From: Patagioenas fasciata
Taxonomy: Eukaryota > Chordata > Aves > Columbiformes > Columbidae
Direction of reading: 5' to 3'
Length of the DNA: 64,000 bases
Assembly (NCBI RefSeq): GCF_037038585.1
Contig: NW_027288510.1
Coordinates: forward strand, 1,059,001-1,123,000
Positions 60,291 through 64,000 of the stretch are shown here, in pieces. A program made the position numbers and the translations under genes. The notes beneath the pieces are model-generated. The model saw nothing but the letters and a program-made list of their open reading frames with translations. It did no database searches and was not told where the DNA came from. The stretch's first letter is position 1; each line of letters begins with the position of its first letter.

Positions 60291-60684
60291 GCGGGCGTCC
60301 CGCGGTTTCTCAGCCCCGCTGTCGGAGGCCTAACCCCCTCACCTGCCCGTGCTGCCGCCTCCCGCGCTTCTTCCTCGGTGGCTCGCTCGCTCGGTCCCTC
60401 GGCCCGCTGCCCGCCCCGGCCGCGGGCTGAAGAAGAAACCGACCCCGCCAGCGGCTTTGCCTCCCCCCGGGGAGGCATAGAGACACCGCGTCCCCGTCCC
60501 CGTCTCCCCGTCCCGGCCCGCCTGCCTCCCTGCCTACCCGCGCGCGGGGTTCCTCGGCCGATCGGCAAGACGCTCCCGCGCTGGCCTCCCCGCGACCGCC
60601 CGCCCGACGGGCTTGACTCCGAGCGACTGACCGTTGGGCACCTGGCGGGGGGCAGGGGGCCGGTTGCCGGGCGGCGGGGAGAGC

Positions 60685-60694
60685 GCGCATGCGC
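60685..60694. promoter_or_regulatory. NRF1-type palindrome
   Basis: GCGCATGCGC is the self-complementary NRF1 consensus core, common near start sites in CpG-island promoters. Confidence 0.55.
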
Positions 60695-60930
60695 GGCGCG
60701 CGCAGTTGCCGACCCCCTCCGGCCCTTCCCGCGGGTGGGCCGGAGGGGGCGGGGGGGCAAGGCGAGGGCGGGAGAGACCGCGCTTTGGGGTGCGGGCGGG
60801 GGGGGGTGTTTGTGCTCGCCGTGCAGTCTGAGCCGGAACACGAAGTGAAATTATACGGCGGCGGCGGCGGCGGCGGCAGGTGCGGGTGGGGGGCACGACG
60901 ACACCACCACGACCCCGCCGCCCCTGCCGA

Positions 60931-60958
60931 AATAAACCCCCACCAAAAAAAAAAAAAA
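60931..60958 (+). other. AATAAA followed by A14
   Basis: AATAAA at 60931-60936 is followed eight bases later by fourteen A residues (60945-60958) inside the CpG island. It could mark the 3' end of a retroposed transcript, or be chance. Confidence 0.3.
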
Positions 60959-61200
60959 CACCGCCACGAAACCCGCATCCCCACGCCACGCGCGAGCCCC
61001 GAAACTCCAGACACGGACTCGCCGAGCGTGTGCACGGATCGCGAGGGTCGAAAAGCTCGACTCGTAGAGTCGCGTACACTGTCCCGCAGCCACCCGCGAG
61101 AGGCTCGCTCGGTCGCGTCCAGATCCTGTCCCTGCGTAGGACCAACCGCCCCGCCGTTCCGGTTCAGTCCTTGCCCGCCGGTCCCACTTACTTAGACTAA

Positions 61201-61915
61201 GCCTAAAATGCAAAGATCTCTCCATAAGGATGGATTTTATACTCTACTTCCACAATCTGCTGGCAGTACAAAAGAATAAGCGGCAGATCTACTTAGGCTG
61301 AGTCACGGTGCTTTGCTCCTAAGACCATGCATACCATGGGAATATTTCAGCTGCATGTCCCACCCCAACCCCAGAGAGCAAGAGCTCCAGGAACAGGTGG
61401 AGAAACAGGGAAGAACACTGCAGTGCTTCTGAGAAATAAAGCAAGGACAGAAAGGCAGACGGGCATGCTGTGGAACCTTCTCCTTACCCGGCTGTGCTGC
61501 TGCCACACATGAAATGACACTGTAGAGCAAGTACTTTTAGCACCTTTTTTGTGTTTCACGTTCCAGGAACCCTTCCCCTGGAGGTCCAGCTGCTGAGGTG
61601 GAGACTCAGGACCTGGACCCCATGGCTTCGGGGCAGAGGCTCTGATGGAGAGGAGAGGAGATCAGGGGTTGCACTGGGAAATGTGTCTGCACTGCAGGGG
61701 ATGTGAGAGAGGTTCCTAAATCCCATCCCCAGCATTTCTGGTAGCAGTTAACTCTTCCTGCCCATGTCTGTGCTCCTGCAGCTGTGTCTCTGTCCCTGGG
61801 TCTGCTCCCTGTCCGTGTCACAGACCCCGTCCCACCCGCTGTGTGCTCAGCTCTGTCCTGCTCACACCGCCTGGCACTGCCCAGGTGTTGCTTTATCCAT
61901 GCGAGCCACGGAACC
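61201..61915. other. Gap between CpG island and provirus: nothing recognised
   Basis: About 700 bases of mixed composition, with no repeat ends, exons or RNA gene that I can identify. Confidence 0.5.
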
Positions 61916-61947
61916 TGACACACCAATATGATGTTCACAGAGTTCGC

Positions 61948-61953
61948 TTTATT
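61948..61953 (-). terminator. LTR polyadenylation signal
   Basis: AATAAA on the minus strand, with the cleavage site expected near 61930. Confidence 0.65.
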
Positions 61954-61969
61954 GTCGGACCGGGCTGGC

Positions 61970-61975
61970 TTTATA
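61970..61975 (-). promoter_or_regulatory. LTR TATA box
   Basis: TATAAA on the minus strand within the LTR. Transcription would start about 30 bases on, near 61940, heading toward DNAH9. Confidence 0.6.
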
Positions 61976-62213
61976 GCAAAGCTGCCCTGTCCACGCGCCT
62001 TACAACAACGTGATTGGTTGTAACTCGTGTTATACAATAACATGCTAGGCTGCATGTGCTGTCCACGCGCTCTGCACGCATGTGTCCGGCGATTGCTCAC
62101 TCATTATTACCTTCTAATGGTGCTCCTTTAGTCTCTTTTGTCTCTGGCTTCACCTCTCAGCCAGGCTGGCGACAACCCCATCCCCCTGGGGCGGGGGGGG
62201 CTCTGCCACTACA

Positions 62214-62227
62214 TCTCCCCCTCTTTT
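62214..62227 (-). other. Polypurine tract of the ERV
   Basis: AAAAGAGGGGGAGA on the minus strand lies directly before the LTR TG, the expected plus-strand primer site. Confidence 0.85.
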
Positions 62228-62570
62228 ATTTAATATTAACAATACGCCATATCATGCTTTAAATACAGTGTGAAATACAGGGTAAGAACATTAAGGCTAA
62301 TACAATTACAATTAACAAGAACAAACCTGTTTTCAATATTCCTTTTAACCAAACAAGGCATTCACCCCAAAAAACCCAGTATCTTCTGTTATTTTCTTGT
62401 TCTGCAAATCTTCTATCTTTTTAACTTTTAAGTTCAAACAACACATACAATCAAACTCTTCATAACTGTGAACATGTCCAATAACAAAAAATTAATTGCT
62501 GCTCTGTTTTACAAAGTGGTATTCTCAACATTGGCTACATTCGTTGCTTAAAGCGATAACATGTCTGAGG
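62228..62570 (-). pseudogene. env: ERV env remnant (transmembrane tail only)
   Basis: Between the pol stop and the polypurine tract only about 340 bases remain. One frame gives a short Cys-rich segment closed by a stop at 62345-62347. An overlapping frame gives a hydrophobic membrane span and a short tail ending at TAA 62259-62261. The surface subunit and most of the transmembrane subunit are missing, so the element cannot make an envelope. Confidence 0.68.
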
Positions 62571-64000
62571 TTAAGGGTTGTCATCACTGCAACCGGTTTC
62601 TTCTCTGTTAGCTAGCCAAGGTCTCACCCACTTTGCTGGGATCCATGAATTTTTGTGGTTACCTGTAGAAACACAAGCATATCCCCTTCCCCAGGTTATT
62701 AGTGACATAGGACCTTCCCATTGTTGTGTTGTCGGATTAAACACACTAACCTTAGGCACATTTTCGGAAAAATCTTTGACATTTTTGATTTGGTGCATAA
62801 CAACCGGTTCCATTTCAGTTTCACTTTTAGGATTAAGCCAGTTCAGCACATACAATGCCTTCATCAATACCTCTTCTGGGCTCACACCAATTCCCCCTTG
62901 TTTTTTCAAAACAGACAAAAGATTTTTTAATGTACGGTGTGCACGCTCAATAATTGCTTGGCCAGTAGAATTATAAGGGATTCCAAACAGGTGCTGTACC
63001 TTCCACTGGGTGAGGAAGGCTGCAAGTCTGTCAGAGCGGTATGCAGGACCATTATCTGTTTTGATTTGTGTAGGGACACCCATGACAGCAAAGGCTTGTA
63101 GTAAATGACGTTTTACTGCCTTTGCATTTGCTGAGGTCAAGGCTGTAGCCCACAGCAGTCCTGAACAGGTATCTATGGAGACATGAATGTACTTTTGTCT
63201 GCCAAATGGTGCAAATTCAGTAATATCAGTTTGCCATAACTGACCTGGCTGCAAGCCCCGAGGATTTACTCCCTTTTGTTGGAGAGGGACTATGCGGGCA
63301 CAATCAGGACAAGCTGCGATAATGGCTCGAGCTTGTTCCTTTGTAATTGTAAACTGCTTTCGGAGTGCTGCTGAGGATTGATGAAAGAATTCGTGAGCTT
63401 GTCTGGCTTGTTCAAAAGGGGATATATCTGCTACTGCCACAAGTTTGTCTATGGTGCTGTTTCCCTCTACTAGACCACCTGGTATGTTAGTATGGCTTTT
63501 TATATGCATGATAAATACTGGTGCTGTCCTATAATCTAATACGTTCCACAAATCTAACAATGCTTCAAACAACAAGGAATTGGAAACTCGCTGCAAAAGC
63601 GCTCTATGTATTCTTTGTACAATTCCCACAACATAAAGAGAATCTGTTACCAGATTAACTGGAGAGTTATGCCATTTTTGCAATGCTGCTGTCACCGCTC
63701 GCAATTCTAAAATTTGAACCGATCCTTCAGCTATGACAATCTGTGAATGCCACTGACCATTCTCAAACCATACAAAGCCTCCTTTGCATGAGCGACTACT
63801 CGCATCTGTGAAAATGGTTATAGCATCTAGTGGATGCTCACTAACAATTGACATAGGCTCTAAGGGGAGGTTGGTCTTAAATATAGGATGTGGTGGATAA
63901 TGATTGTCCACCTGCACCGGAATCCGGGCAAGAGCTGAGGCAAGATCGTCATGTTTGAGAAGGATCTGTTCAAACAAATTGAGGGAAATAGGGATCACAA
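62571..64000 (-). CDS. pol: ERV pol: RNase H and integrase, partial
   Basis: Open to the window edge with no stop or frameshift over about 475 codons; it ends at TAA 62571-62573. Numbering from the first Met in the window (63998), RNase H acidic residues are visible at Asp65, Glu98, Asp119 and Asp184. The integrase zinc-binding domain has His202, His206, Cys230 and Cys233. The catalytic triad Asp258, Asp315, Glu351 has exact DX35E spacing. The C-terminal DNA-binding region ends near WVRPW. Reverse transcriptase should lie off the right edge. The intact catalytic residues suggest a fairly young insertion. Confidence 0.93.
   Translation of the reverse strand, partial: VIPISLNLFEQILLKHDDLASALARIPVQVDNHYPPHPIFKTNLPLEPMSIVSEHPLDAITIFTDASSRSCKGGFVWFENGQWHSQIVIAEGSVQILELRAVTAALQKWHNSPVNLVTDSLYVVGIVQRIHRALLQRVSNSLLFEALLDLWNVLDYRTAPVFIMHIKSHTNIPGGLVEGNSTIDKLVAVADISPFEQARQAHEFFHQSSAALRKQFTITKEQARAIIAACPDCARIVPLQQKGVNPRGLQPGQLWQTDITEFAPFGRQKYIHVSIDTCSGLLWATALTSANAKAVKRHLLQAFAVMGVPTQIKTDNGPAYRSDRLAAFLTQWKVQHLFGIPYNSTGQAIIERAHRTLKNLLSVLKKQGGIGVSPEEVLMKALYVLNWLNPKSETEMEPVVMHQIKNVKDFSENVPKVSVFNPTTQQWEGPMSLITWGRGYACVSTGNHKNSWIPAKWVRPWLANREETGCSDDNP

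Larger units (their letters stand above)
60165..61200. promoter_or_regulatory. CpG island upstream of DNAH9, gene unknown
   Basis: About 1 kb of very GC-rich, CpG-dense sequence with GC boxes, a GGC repeat (about 60858-60878) and a palindromic NRF1 site. It begins about 930 bases upstream of the DNAH9 ATG. The long open frames here are expected from base composition and match no known protein. It could be a distal part of the DNAH9 promoter or the promoter of an unseen transcript. Confidence 0.7.
61916..62213 (-). repeat. ERV 3' LTR, about 298 bp
   Basis: Starts TGTAGTGGCAGAGCC right after the polypurine tract and is taken to end at GGTGTGTCA (61916). It holds a TATAAA box (61975-61970) and an AATAAA signal (61953-61948). 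The inner end is less certain because the 5' LTR and the target duplication are not in the window. Confidence 0.8.
61916..64000 (-). mobile_element. Endogenous retrovirus, class II (beta/ERVK-like), 3' part
   Basis: Minus-strand provirus entering from the right edge. In order it has pol (RNase H and integrase), an env remnant, a polypurine tract and the 3' LTR. The integrase ends with a WIPAKWVRPW-type C-terminus typical of betaretrovirus-like elements. It is on the same strand as DNAH9 and upstream of it. Confidence 0.9.

Noticed and set aside
59928-60848. 306-residue plus-strand open frame joining env tail to GC-rich text
   Set aside because: Only the first part is viral. After about 60165 the low-complexity Arg/Pro/Gly content reflects the CpG island, and no start, splice or conservation evidence supports a fused protein.
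61020-61080. Hairpin CGACT-CGTAG-AGTCG suggesting an RNA gene
   Set aside because: A single 5-bp stem. No cloverleaf, A/B boxes or snRNA features.
62578-62976. 132-residue plus-strand open frame
   Set aside because: Antisense shadow of the integrase C-terminus.

Overview
The window is bird genomic DNA. The evidence is about seventeen CR1 LINE fragments, several ending in the avian ATTCTATGA-type 3' repeat, together with vertebrate exon/intron structure and a class II (beta/ERVK-like) endogenous retrovirus. The species cannot be determined from the sequence.

Positions 2224-59237 (minus strand) hold the 5' half of one gene, an axonemal dynein heavy chain whose best match by remembered family sequence is DNAH9 (outer-arm heavy chain; DNAH11 and DNAH17 are the close paralogues). 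I could place 36 consecutive coding exons, from the start codon at 59237 down to 2224. Their splice phases join without a break and give 2364 codons: the tail (DHC_N1), the linker (DHC_N2), AAA1 with Walker A and B, AAA2, and the approach to AAA3. The rest of the gene lies to the left of the window. The one defect is an in-frame TAG in exon 32 (7584-7586), just after the AAA2 P-loop, where related dyneins have tyrosine.

The introns carry CR1 fragments in both orientations, a Tc1/mariner-type MITE (48130-48351), a 24-bp tandem repeat (50522-50593), G-rich and purine-rich tracts, and candidate regulatory motifs. These include an RFX X-box-like site in intron 28 and another 113 bp upstream of the start codon.

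Upstream of the gene (59238-64000) come, in order: a promoter-proximal GC-rich stretch; a broken plus-strand retroviral env transmembrane fragment (about 59725-60165); a roughly 1 kb CpG island with a palindromic NRF1 site (60165-61200); a quiet 700-bp stretch; and the 3' end of a minus-strand endogenous retrovirus. The retrovirus has its LTR at 61916-62213, a polypurine tract, a much reduced env remnant, and an open RNase H-integrase frame running off the right edge. Its LTR points toward DNAH9, about 2.7 kb upstream of the start codon.

There are no bacterial features, CRISPR arrays, rRNA or tRNA genes that I can support.
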